A stretch of 64,000 nt of DNA from NCBI RefSeq assembly GCF_030272615.1, contig NC_081407.1:434716730-434780729 (forward strand). The letters are read 5' to 3'. Each line of letters opens with the position of its first letter. Within the stretch, counting starts at the first letter, position 1. The translations under genes were made by a program, and so were the position numbers. Positions 25,301 through 37,300 of this stretch are shown here, one piece after another. Below the pieces are notes generated by a model. It did not search any database, had not been told where the DNA came from, and saw only the letters and a list, made by a program, of their open reading frames with translations. The stretch is from Cryptomeria japonica. Lineage: Eukaryota > Streptophyta > Pinopsida > Cupressales > Cupressaceae.

Positions 25301-28300
25301 TAGCTAAAAGCTCCACCGAGGCCGAATACGTTGCAGCTTCTATGGCTGCCCGAGAAGCAGTATGGCTTAGGAAGCTGCTTGTGGGGTTGTTTGGAGAGCC
25401 TATGAAACCCACTGTTATACATTGTGACAATCAGAGCTGCATAAAACTTTCAGTAAATCCAGTGTTCCATGATAGATCCAAGCATATTGAGATTTCATAC
25501 CACTATGTGCGAGATATGGTAGACAGGAATGTGATTCAATTAGAATATGTTTGTACAGGAGATCAAATTGCAGATATTCTGACCAAACCTCTTTCCAGAG
25601 TGAAGGTTGATCACTTCAGAAAAGGTTTAGGTATGATAGAAAGGTAATTTGCTTTGTAGATCTGTATTTGCATATCAATAAGATGTTTAATGTGTAAACT
25701 TCTTTGTCATGATAGGACATTTTGGACTTTATCCCTTGGGTTCATATCTAAGAGGTGACGATCTCTCAAGATAATGAACACTTGTAGACATTATAAGGTG
25801 ACGATCTTATGATGTCCAAACTAGTTATCATGTTGGATCTTTGGTGTGTCATGGATGTGCCATGATTATGTTGTGATAAAACATTTGGATAAGGTGTTGG
25901 TGCACGTATCACAACTTGGATAAGATGAGAATTTAATCCTTCTCATATGATTTTCCTTAAGCATTGCGTGTTTAGGCAATACTGATATCACATGCTTAGG
26001 TGATATCCTGTCATCACAAGATTGACGTGATGGACATTTGTATCATGTGATTAGGTGATACTTCATATCATGTGATTAGGTGATATGATTTTCTAGAGAG
26101 TCAGATTGTGTAAAGAATGCTAACTATCATTTGAATTATGATGCTTGATATATTTGCATTTATCTTACCTAGCTAAGAGGGAGTGTTAATGCATGATAGC
26201 TTCGGTAAGATAAATGATTGAATGAGAGATAAATGAAGTCTCTCATTCAATCATTTATCCTATCAATAATTATGATGAAAAACTTCAAGCTATTAATCCT
26301 TCATTTGATAACCATTCTTCATTTGTATATGATCAATCTACTTAGTTCGATCAAATGCTTAACTATCGATAATCATCCTATAGCATTATTTGTGTTCACC
26401 GATTATTAAATCGGGCTAACGAATGCAATCCGATTTATATCGGTTAACATATTTAATAGTAAACAAATGATTATCGGATTAACCAAACACCGATTAGTAT
26501 CGGGTGTTAATATAAGTTTGCACTGATTGATATTGGGTTATGTATGCACCGATTAATATCAGGTGGCAAGGTAAAGAAGCACCGATTGGTTTCGGGCTGT
26601 TAAAGTTAAACATACACCGGTTGGTATCGGTTGTTAAATATGCACCGTTTGTTATTAATACAATTAGCAAAGGGACACGATCAAGTAATGTTTTGATCGG
26701 TCATGACCGGTCAAGGCTTTGCTTGATCGTACCCAGCTTGCTATATATATCAAATGGCATTTGTGAGAAAGGACATTGAAATTAATAAATGCTCCTCTCA
26801 CCTGCCATACAAAAGAAGATAGTCAGATTTATAATATAAATAGATAACACATAGAACAAGATAATATCAACTAGAATATAACTTGCACAGTGAATGGAAA
26901 ATTGAACATCATTTACATAGTTATCTATATAATCTTTGCAAAGGGCTAGTGATGTAATGGTGATGGAATGATGACATCACGGAGATATGGTACTTGAAAC
27001 TTTCAAAGGGAACTAGACTTATATTTAGTTGGTATGGATTGGGTTCAGATTGAGCTTGAACTTTTGCAATCGTTAAATTTGGCTTGATAAAAGGTTGGAT
27101 GGAGAAAGAGTGAAGTGAATTGGATTTTCACTTTGGAAATGGGGAAGTTTGGATTGGGGGCAAATTTCCACAAAAAGTATAATGATGCAGAAATCTTCAA
27201 CTGATTTGGATATGTGAGAAAAGGCAATTGAATTGGACCTAAGTTTTAAAAGGGGAAATTCAGTAAGAAGTTGTGTTCCTGGAAAAATTAACTTATTTTT
27301 CTTCGTTTTTTCTCCTTTTGTGGGGACTTTCAATTGGTTAGGACCTTGTAGGGAATACTAAGGGAATCAAATGTGGTTTGGATGGACATGAAAAGCCACA
27401 AGCAAATTTCTGATTGGTTCTAACTCAATTTGACAAACATTTTGAACATTTTTTTAACCCTCTTGAACAAACTTCAACATTTGGACCCAACTTAGAAGAT
27501 TTCTCATATTAATTATCAACAAATGGGTCACAAATGGCCAAGACAACACATGAAAAAGAAAGGGACTCAACCAAAAAGGGGCTCAACAGATTTGAGTCCC
27601 AACAGAATCAACTACAAAGGACTAGAAAAAGGAAGGTAGTAATGCATATTCCTTTATGATAACTCCCTTTGAATCCAAAAAGGAACCTGCTTTGTGCCAA
27701 AACCTCTAGTAGACCTCCATTGTTAGTTGATGCCCTCACAATGCTATTATCACTATGTTAGACCAATTATCGCCACCTCTAGTGGGTGCTTGAAAACCAC
27801 ATAAATGCTACCAACCTCTGTTTACATACTTGGTGAGTACTCACCATTTTGTACCCTTGGCAAGTAACTCATGGGTTTACTCTTGAGTTGTAGAGATACT
27901 ATTTACTTGGAAAAAATTGCAGGGGACTTACAAGAACTTGCTGGTTGCAAAAGAATTGGCCGGATGCGTCCAAAATGCGACAAAAAATGCGCCCAAAATA
28001 CGGCAAAACAATCCTTGAAAATGTGGGACATGCCCATAACATGCAAAAAGAAATGCAATGCAAAAAGTATGTGGGTTTAAACATGGTAAAGATGCCACTG
28101 GTTGCTGATATAAACCCTAAATGGGAAATAAATAACTATTTCCAATGATGTAGGTGAACTTCAAGTTCTTTTGAAATATCATAGTCCAAACATTATGCAA
28201 GAAAAAATATATAATCATAATGTTCAACCATTAAAATTCATGCTTTAATGTTGTCATGAGTATTAATGTTGTTGAGTCCTTGCCAATGTCTCCTCCATCA

Positions 28301-31300
28301 ATGCTGATTTCTTTGATGATAATGGTATCATCCATGGCCTTTTCTTTCCTTATATAATCTCGTAAAGCTATCAATGTTTTGGTTATTGTATCCATATCTA
28401 AGCCTTCAATGTAGCTAGAGCAAAGGCAGTAAGAAATATACACATTTGCAATTTGATGAGCCTTAACTTGCTTCCCAACTATCTGCTTTTCAAATTCCTT
28501 AAATGTGAATTTGATTTTCATCAACTTATCAAGGAAAGAGGAATCGAAATTGAGCGGTGTTGTGACCATTTCACACATCGCCCCATCGCAAATGGGGACC
28601 CCCTCTTTTTGCTTGTTTTTTGCTCGTTTTCGCTTTCGTTTTTAGGGTTTTGTTAGTTAGTTGGTCGTCTGGGTTTAGGGTCAAACCTTAGGGTTTTAAA
28701 TTTTGTCTTTTCAGGCCAAAATCCAGTCGTTTTTGAGGGCTTTTGAGCTTCCTTTTCTAGGATGCAAATTTTGAATGCAATGAATTCGCCAAAATGGTCT
28801 AATTTTCAATTGGAATGTTGATGCAGAGCTTTAAATTTGTCTAAGTGTTGGCAGTCAATGTGAATTTTGTCTAATTAAATATTTTGACCAAATTTTGACT
28901 TTTTTGAATTTTGATCTTGGGCATTGGAATTGATTTGTTTTCGCCTCGTGAAGTGTTAAAATGTGAAAAATCTTGTTATTTTGGCTTGTAGGAGCAAAAT
29001 CGCTCCTGTCCCTCAGTGAAGGACGGGAGCTCATTTTCAAATATCTCATCGTCCCTGCAGAGTCCAGACAAATTTCAAGTTGGAAGTGATGGAGAACGGC
29101 AATATCTTTCCATTGAATATAAATTGAAGATTTTCATGAGCACAGAAATGCCTCCAGGAGGAAAATCGCTCCTGTCCCTCAGTGAAGGACCGGAGCTACA
29201 ATTCAAATTTCGCCTTGTCCTTGCAAGATTTTGAAAACTTAACAATTTGAAAGGGTCCGAAGGAAGATACTTTGCCAAATGAATATAATTTGAGATGCAA
29301 AAACGAAGGAGAATGACCTATATTGACCAAATCGCTCCTGTCCCTCTCCAAGGGACCAGGGCGAGGTACCTTGTAGCTCTCGTCCCTCTCCCAGGGACCA
29401 GAGCGATTTCCTTCATTATGCAAAATCCAGACAAGGGTCAAGGCAAGTTTACGTTCAAAAACAAGGGAAAACATGAGATGAACGCATTGAATATAAATTG
29501 AAGATTTTTGGGACGTCCATAACAGTGTTAAATGCCTAGTTCGCTCCTGTCCCTCAGGAAGGGACCAGAGCGATTTTTGATATAATTGCTTTTCTTGCAA
29601 GGTTACAGATGATGTCAAGGCATGGACGAATGGAGTGAAGAGGGACGAATCCGTTGAATATAAACTTGGAACCTGGCAAAGTGAGATAGTGGCCACAAGG
29701 GAAGGATCGCTCCTGTCCCTCTCCAAGGGACCAGGGCGATACATTGGTGATGATACTTCCTACACAAGTTCAAGGTCGTTCCTCCAAAGTTCAAGGTCGA
29801 CTCAAGTCAAGACAAGGTGGCGAGGGACATTTCAAGGCGTCTTCATCATGCGCAAACACTCAAAGGACGTTAAAATGAAGAAATTGACACCCTATAACAT
29901 AGATCGCTCCTGTCCCTCAGGAAGGGACCAGGGCGATGTTAGATGCATTGGCCATTTCATGCAAAATTTACGTAAGGACAAGACGTTGCAATGTTTTATA
30001 GGGTCCATGGTATGATAAAAAGATGATAAACAAGAGTTTTGAACGTGAAATGATCATCATTTTGAGCATGGAGACTATATCGCTCCTGTCCCTCTCCAAG
30101 GGACCAGGGCGATTTGCTTTGGATTCCTTGTTTTGCTTCAAGATCAAGCTAAGTCAAGACGTCCTAAGATAGCATATGGTCCAAGGCATCGTTTGATGAT
30201 AATTCGCAAGGGTTTTGAACGTCCAAACATCGCCAAATAATGTAAAAGCCTCACATCGCTCCTGTCCTTTGGATAAGGACCAGGACGATATCATCAAAAG
30301 CACGCATATTCCTTCACGATCAAAGTTAGGCGAGGATAGGCGAGGCAAGGGACATCGTTTGGAAGACATTGCAAAGAAGATTGAAGTTTAAAATTGCCAA
30401 GGTTAAGGAGAAAACGTGGATCGCTCCTGTCCCTCTCCAAGGGACAAGGGCGATGGTCCCTTTAATGCGTCCAAACACTTCGTGCAAACAAATGAAACAA
30501 ACGCAAAAGGAACAAGCATAGGTGTTGTTCGCCCTACAATGAAGATCAAAGATAGAGGATGCATATTGAATGTGGAAATTAGAAGATCGCTCCTGTCCTT
30601 TGGACAAGGACCAGGGCGATATGCACTTAAAGGACACCCATATGCGCACACAAGGCGATCAAATTCGAAGGACCATCAAGATGATTGATTTTCAACGTGG
30701 AGATGAAGGAGTTGGACGTAAGAAATGCAAAAGTCAAGACAAAAATGGTGAATCGCTCCTGTCCCTCTCCAAGGGACCAGAGCGATGAGGTACGTCCCTT
30801 TTTTTTTTTTTTCAGTTTTGGCGCCAAATTAAACAATTCAAATTTTCCTTAAATGCTAAATCGATTTAAAAAATTGAAAATCCATTTTTATTTAGCATTT
30901 AATATGGCGTTATCTTTTATTAATTATTTTTTGCCTTTATTAAAAATCGAAATTCTCATTTAAAAAACGCAAGGCATTAATAATTAATTATTTAGTTAAT
31001 ATAAAATCGATTTGAAGCGCCCAATTAGGCAAGTCGGCCTTGTTATTTTATTGCAAATCATTTAAAAAATGGTTTTATTTGTCAAGTCGGCCTAAGGGGT
31101 GAAAGGATATGAGCGCTATTTATAAGGGGAGTGAAATGTTCATTTTCACATAATCATTTTTACCTTTCTTCATGCGAATCAAGAAGAGGCGAATATAGTG
31201 CGAATTGCGTTGAAGACCAAAGGTGGTGCGAATTTCATTCATCCAAGGGTGGCGCTTAGTTATCAAAAGGTGGTGCGAATTTGAAGACCACACCAAGGGC

Positions 31301-34300
31301 GAACTTGGAGATCCATCTAAGACCACGCCAAAGGCGAATTTGAAGATCATTTAAGACCACGTCTAAGGCAATACTTGAAGATCACGTTCTCTCCAGAGGT
31401 GGCGAAGTCGATTTTGAGGAAATCATATTGAAGATTATCTTATACCTCAAATTTTGCCTAGGCAAATTTTGTTTTTGCATTCTAGAGTTAGCTCTCTATC
31501 GAGGTATGGCGATTTAATTGTTATTGCTTTATTCATTCATCGTCATATTTCAAATTTTGTTGAATTTTGAATTTTGAATCTCTTGGCTCAATCGTTGTAT
31601 TTTAGGAAATGATAACTCTAGAGACTTATCATGAGGTTTCCTAAAATTTATCTCTCTTATTTACGTTATTTATTGCAAAATCTATTTCTTATAATGAAAT
31701 GTTGTGTAGGTATGGCGACCCCAAAGGCGGGAGCATCCACCAGTCGCTCGGCTCTCATGAAAGAAGATCAGAAGACCGAAGAAGTAGAGACCAAGATCGT
31801 GTCTAAATGGAGCAACATTGGAGATACAAACTTGGGGAACTTTAGCACGAAGAAGTTCCGGGAGGTCCCTTACATCGGCAAGCCATCACCTGTCGCCCGG
31901 AGAATAATAGAGAGTGGCATCATCAAGGCGGCCGGTTTTCCTCCAGCCATTCAGTGCCACGAGTTGATGATCGAGTGTGCCCGTCACTACAATCCACAGT
32001 CCAGGACAATTGTGTCCAAAGAGGGAAACACTTTGGCGTACCTTTCAGAGGAAGCCATAAGTGAGGCCTTCCATCTTCCAGAGCACAGGGACATGATATA
32101 TAAGAGCATTGAAGGAGCCAGATCAGTGTACGATGATGATCCAGATGCTTGCCTAAGCATAATCAACAAGAACTGGCTACTCAAGAGTCGTCCCCGTCTG
32201 AGCAAAGTACCGAACACACCACACAGGATTGATTTCCAGGAGGAGTACAGAGATTTGATTACCATGCTCAACAGAGTTACAGGAGCACCTCATGCCTTCT
32301 ATTTTGAGAAATGGATGTTTTACTTCATCCAGGTGATTGTTCAAGGAAAGGGTACAATACATTGGGCTAGGATAATTAGCCATTGCTTAGACGTACAGTT
32401 GAGAAGACTCAGGGCTACTAAGTCCTTCCACATGAGTTCATACGTCATCTATGCCTTAATCAGGAGCGTTGAGTACGCAGGACTACCTCACAGAGGAGTG
32501 ATTGGAAGAGGACTCGGCGAGGTCAGAGCTTGTGAATCCTATACCTACTTGCATCATCCGCCAGGGAAGAACTACAAGTTAGTCAATGATACTTTCACGA
32601 TGAACATCACAAGGACGTTGCAAGGAGGGATTCACAACAGATTATCTCAGGATGCCCAGGAGTTCATCAAGAGGTACGGTGCTTGGTTCATTCAGTTTCC
32701 CAAGTTCACTTACATTAGAGTGCATGGATGTCCTTTACCTCCATACATGTTGCCGAGGTACCCGACAGACAGAATTGTGTTACTTGAAGTAACAAGGCAG
32801 TTGGCAGCATATGTGAAGGCATTCAGACACAGACATCAGAATGGAGTTCAGGTACCTATTATTTTGGGTAATTCAGTTGAGGTATGTCCTAATGTCTTAG
32901 CCACGGATGACGCAAAGAAGGAGTTAACCTTGTATCCTTTTTCATCTTTTGCTTGGAGGAATAGTTTTGATCCACATGGACATTTAGAAGAGACGGTCGG
33001 TAGAAGATTTAGACATGAGCACCAAATTGAAGATTTTATGATGAATCTCCTAGATGATCTCGAAGTGAAACGAAAGATGCATTCTAGATTGCCTTTGGAT
33101 TTCATCAGGAAATGTAAGATTTACAGAGTGGCCGACCAAGCTCAGGACAACGGCAGGCACATCCAATCTTCATATGATAGAGAAAGCAAAACAATAAGTT
33201 TGAATTGGAATGAGCCCGAGGCCGTGGATTTAGATGATTTGATGGCACCAGTCTTGTCTTGTACTCGCAGATGGGTAGACGTTCAGCATCAGAAGTTGAG
33301 AGAACAAGGCATAGCCATGTCTTTTACTTTGGAAGAAAAGCCAGCCGAAGGTGGAGCCAGTGTTAGTGAAGGCAATCCTAATCCTAGGAATTCAGGTGAA
33401 GGTAACCTTCGATGTGCCAGTGAGGGCAATCTCCATTCGAGAGGTTCGAAGAGAAAGGAAAGATCAGAAAAGAAAGAGCCTTCCAAGAAAAAGTTAGGTG
33501 CCAACAAAGATCAAGCACCAGGTACTTCTTCCAGACCAGAAGATAGAACAGTTCGAGTGGAAGAGTCCATGGAGTCGATGGTACAGAATGACAGACAGGA
33601 GGAAGGACAGGCACAGCATGTTTCGTCAGATGGATCTCTCCAAGACTATGATTTAGATAATGATAATGAAGTAACATCTCCTCCCAGACAAGAAGAAATA
33701 GTACATAAAGAAATTCAAGTTCAAGAGACAAGATCGAATATCCCAGATTGGTTGAAGGAAAGATTGACTAAGGTGATCGTAATAGAGGACGAGGACAGTG
33801 CAATTGATTTAGAGAGCCTTGTTGGACGTTCACATATGACAACAGAGAAGAAGAAGGCCACAAAGATGTCCAAGATGATTCGAGATGAGACTGGATCTAG
33901 AAAACTGCAGATAGCTACACCGGCAGCAGACAAATATGAGGGTGAGATCCTAGCAGAAGACTATCATATACAGACTATTGAGTTAGGACCATCCACAGCA
34001 GAGCAGACTTTAGATGATGCCACCGACACATTTGAGGCATTGAAGGACAAGCTTAGAGAAGAAGTAGAAAAGAATAGAAAGCTTGAGAGAGAGGTCGGTG
34101 CATGGAGGACATATTTCAGTCACATCAATGAACCTTTGGGACGTCAGGATCCAGTTAGATCACCAGTGCAGGCATTGCCCCTTCAATCGATCAATGAAGC
34201 AGAAAGATTCAGGAACCTGGTCCAGCGTACATGTAGTTGGATGGATAGATCTCATACAATGGCCTTAGAGTTTGTTACAAGGATGTCGAAGATCATTCAT

Positions 34301-37300
34301 CAGGCTATCCAAGTTCTTGAAATTATCCACAGATTGATGGCAACAGTAGCTGCATTTGCCCATACTAAGGACGTTGTCATCCATGTCTTGAAAGTAATAA
34401 GACACACATCCAGAAGAATTTTAACGCAGGAGAGGATCTTAGAAGGTGATTCTCACAGTTTGTTTCAGTGGTCAACCTTACTCCATATAAAGAGTGTTCT
34501 CTTCGAGGACATCAGTGTTAGATGTGGTCAAGTTGAGGAGGTGATCAATCCGATCCAGGACAGAGTATTTGAGGTACTTCGTACCATTCTTGGCAGAAGG
34601 ATCGAGGTCGAGACAGATGTGGATATACAAGAATTTGAGGATAGAATCAAGATCATCTTTCGCAAGGACGCAGATGTTACAGATGAGCAGTATGATCAGA
34701 TGTATGCCACCATGCTCCTGATTGACAGAACAAAGGAACTTGAACCTACTTGGGACGCAGCTCTTCTAGATGCATTCGATCAGGTTATCCACTTGGAAGA
34801 GAGTATCAAGAATCTTCCCGAGATTCCAATCACAGAAATCGAAGGAATCGTGACAAAATTCATTGCATATGCTAAGAAAGAGAATTGGAAAGGGAATAAG
34901 ATTCTAGATGAAAGGTTGTTACAGATGACATGACATCTTATTTCTCATTGGTTGATACCTCCTAGATTTTTGTGCCAAATTTAATATTTGGCTATGTATT
35001 TAATATTGTTCAGTAAAAAGGAGGTCATTTGTAACAAACCCTAATTAGGGTTTAGGTGTCATGATCTTGTCCGTTGATTTACTTTCAATCTGGACCTTTC
35101 ATTGTAACTGGGGACGCTATTTATACCCCCATTTTTCATTTCATTTGGGAATAGTGAATAGTATAATAGAAGAATAGAGTAATAGTCAATAGTTGATGTA
35201 AGAGAGATTAGAGTTAGAAGCAATTTTTATTTTGTAGCAAGATTGAGTCTTGAAGAGAGAAATTCAAGCAATTGTTGTATATGATGACTTGGAAATCAAT
35301 AAAATATTGAAGTTATGGTGTTTTGTTGCAAATTTCTTGAGTTATCTTCATGGTTGTTGGATGTACTTGAATCACGCTCAATCAAAGTAGTTTGTTAATT
35401 TGAAAGACTAAGTGTGGGATTTGATATTTGGTAGGATTCGCAATCCAAACCACTAGCTTCTTGCTGATTGTAGGAACCCCTTGCGTGGTCGACTGGAAAA
35501 CATTTTGAGTCCTTAACCTTCAAGCATTTTCGTATCTAGGATATGTACCTTCGTAGTAGTGTCCTTGGTCTTTGATGCATTGAACATCATTATTACCTTA
35601 GAAGATCGCACTAATTTCAATTGAGTTGTTATCTTATGGCAAAATTGAAGTTGGTTGAGTCTTGCCAAATCTCATTCATGCTAAGTCATTCATAGGGTTA
35701 GGCTAGATTAGACCTCTCAAACCCTATCTTTTGCTTTTTTTTTGAAAGTCCCTTTAGTTTAGTAAAATCTTCGAGCTTTGAATACGTAAGGCCCCTTGGA
35801 GGAAACAGCAAATCACATCATACCACTAAAAAGCTTGTCCACACGTGGAGACCCCACTAAAAGAACCTTGGAGTCCATCTAACTGATCCTTTTTGCAGAT
35901 CTTCAGCAGTTAGAGACTATTTTCTCAAGAGAGGATAAGATACCTATTGGTATTTTATTCTGTGTATGATTGTGTATGAAATACACGTCAACAAGCGGTT
36001 GATCAAGGCCTTGATTAATTACTACAATCAAGTACTACTTCAGAGCGTTAGTCTAGAAATTTTAGTACTTTTAAATTTTTGCCGAGTTTGTGTCAAGTTT
36101 TCGTTGAGTTTTTGCCAAGTCAAAAACTTTGGGCTTGCCGAATACTCTTAGAGTCCGAGTATGTGATTTATATTGCCAACCACTATTTAAAATAGGGTAC
36201 GAACTTCTACCTAATTGCTCAACCACATTGCTAGGACAAGTCCACCTCTTAAAACCAATGATTGCCCTCTAATCACAAGGGAAACAAAAACACAAACTTA
36301 GAATTTGGTGGTGGCAGACCTTCCTCTCCATTTGACTAGGCTCACCAATTGGTCTTTGTTAACTACAACTAGGGCTGCAACCTCAAACCTAGCTTGCATC
36401 TCCATGTTATCTAGTGATATGGTTGCCATATCATTGAAGATAATTCATTGGAATTCCAAGAAATTTGTCTTCCTCTTTAAACTTTGTGACGCTATCTTTG
36501 GCTGTTAGCAAAAAGCTCATCGAAGGTGCCATGGTGGTGCACATGCCCAACCTTAGGTGTCACTCCATTTTTAATGGATCTTTGTTTAACATTGTCTTAA
36601 TGTCGGAGGTGCCTTTCCCCTCCCTAATTTGCTCCATAAACATGTGGCCACTTGCCATTCTAGGTCCTCATTTTCCTTTTTGGACTTTTGGGCATGGGAT
36701 CACTAGCATTGCCCTAGGAGGAGGCAATTAGAAAACCAAACTTGACTTTAATAGTTCTGCATCACTAACCAGATAATTAGAAACCTTTTTTTCAACCAAC
36801 CTAAGAGAGGAAGTGAAATCCTTTTGTTTCTTGCATTGGGGCAAGTGGGCTCTCATTTCATTCCCTTAAAAAATTTCCCTCTTTCAATGTTGCAAGTAGT
36901 GCTAGGAAGGCTTGTGTTACAAACTTAATTTTTTTTCTTTTCCATTTTTCCATTTGCTGCTGCAAGGTCAACAATTGGGTGAACAACATCCTAAAGGGAT
37001 TTTAGTTTTGGGAGGAAGAAATTTAGGTGGAATAAAGAGCCTTGGTTAGGAATTGGAAAGTAAAAAATGTAGGGATAGCGGAGGCTAGTTCGAGGAAATC
37101 CTCCCCTAGGGATTGTAGGTTTTCTTCATTCATGGAATATCCCTCCACTTGTGCTCCTCCATCACCTACTGCATAACGTCTTCATCCATACATTTGCCAA
37201 AATGAATCATTGTCATGGTCTCTTGGATGTAATTGTTTTGCCAAACCTCATTGTTGAATGAGATATCATAGAGGATGCCATTAGAGATCGCAAATGCAAA

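Larger units (their letters stand above)
20483..26917 (+). mobile_element. Ty1/copia LTR retrotransposon A (6.4 kb, full-length, inactive)
   Basis: LTRs at 20483-21216 and 26184-26917 are both 734 bp, start TGTTA, end TTTACA and differ at about 19 positions by my count (about 2.6%). The target duplication TAGTT is perfect (20478-20482 and 26918-26922). The primer-binding site TGGTATCAGAGC follows the left LTR directly, and a purine tract AAGAGGGAG precedes the right LTR. The domain order gag, protease, integrase, RT, RNase H is the copia order. Between the primer site and gag sits a 398-bp tandem TRIM-like insertion. Element B at 51621-57601 is a close relative in protein sequence and LTR layout. 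Confidence 0.95.
28558..35993 (+). mobile_element. TGTTG-family element, copy 3 (7.44 kb, intact ORF)
   Basis: Begins TGTTGTGACCATTTCACAC at 28558 and ends ...TATGAAATACACGTCAACA at 35993, with the exact 5-bp duplication AGCGG at 28553-28557 and 35994-35998. The ends form a short imperfect inverted repeat (TGTTG, then ATTTCA.ACA on both sides after inversion). Layout: 5' terminus, the 12-unit hairpin array (28999-30786), TATA-like CTATTTATAA at 31116, a repeat-rich 5'UTR, a 206-bp intron (31504-31709), the ORF (31712-34933) and a tail of 1.06 kb. Direct comparison of the first 3 kb with the last 1.06 kb shows no LTR pair. No RT, RNase H or integrase motif is seen. Copies 1 and 2 share protein and layout, and copy 1 shares the 3' terminus. 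Confidence 0.8.

Noticed and set aside
29196-29744. Minus-strand ORFs with repeated [10 protein letters not shown]
   Set aside because: The repeated peptide is only the translation of the hairpin cores; frames are broken between units.
28999-30786. CRISPR-like regularly spaced repeats
   Set aside because: Spacing is about 130 bp between 35-bp cores, the spacers are themselves degenerate repeats, no cas genes are present, and the context is a plant transposon.
28558-35993. LTRs for TGTTG-family copies
   Set aside because: Neither the first bases (TGTTGTGACC) recur near the 3' part nor the last bases (ACACGTCAACA) near the 5' part of copy 3; the same holds for copy 2. I therefore did not annotate LTRs.
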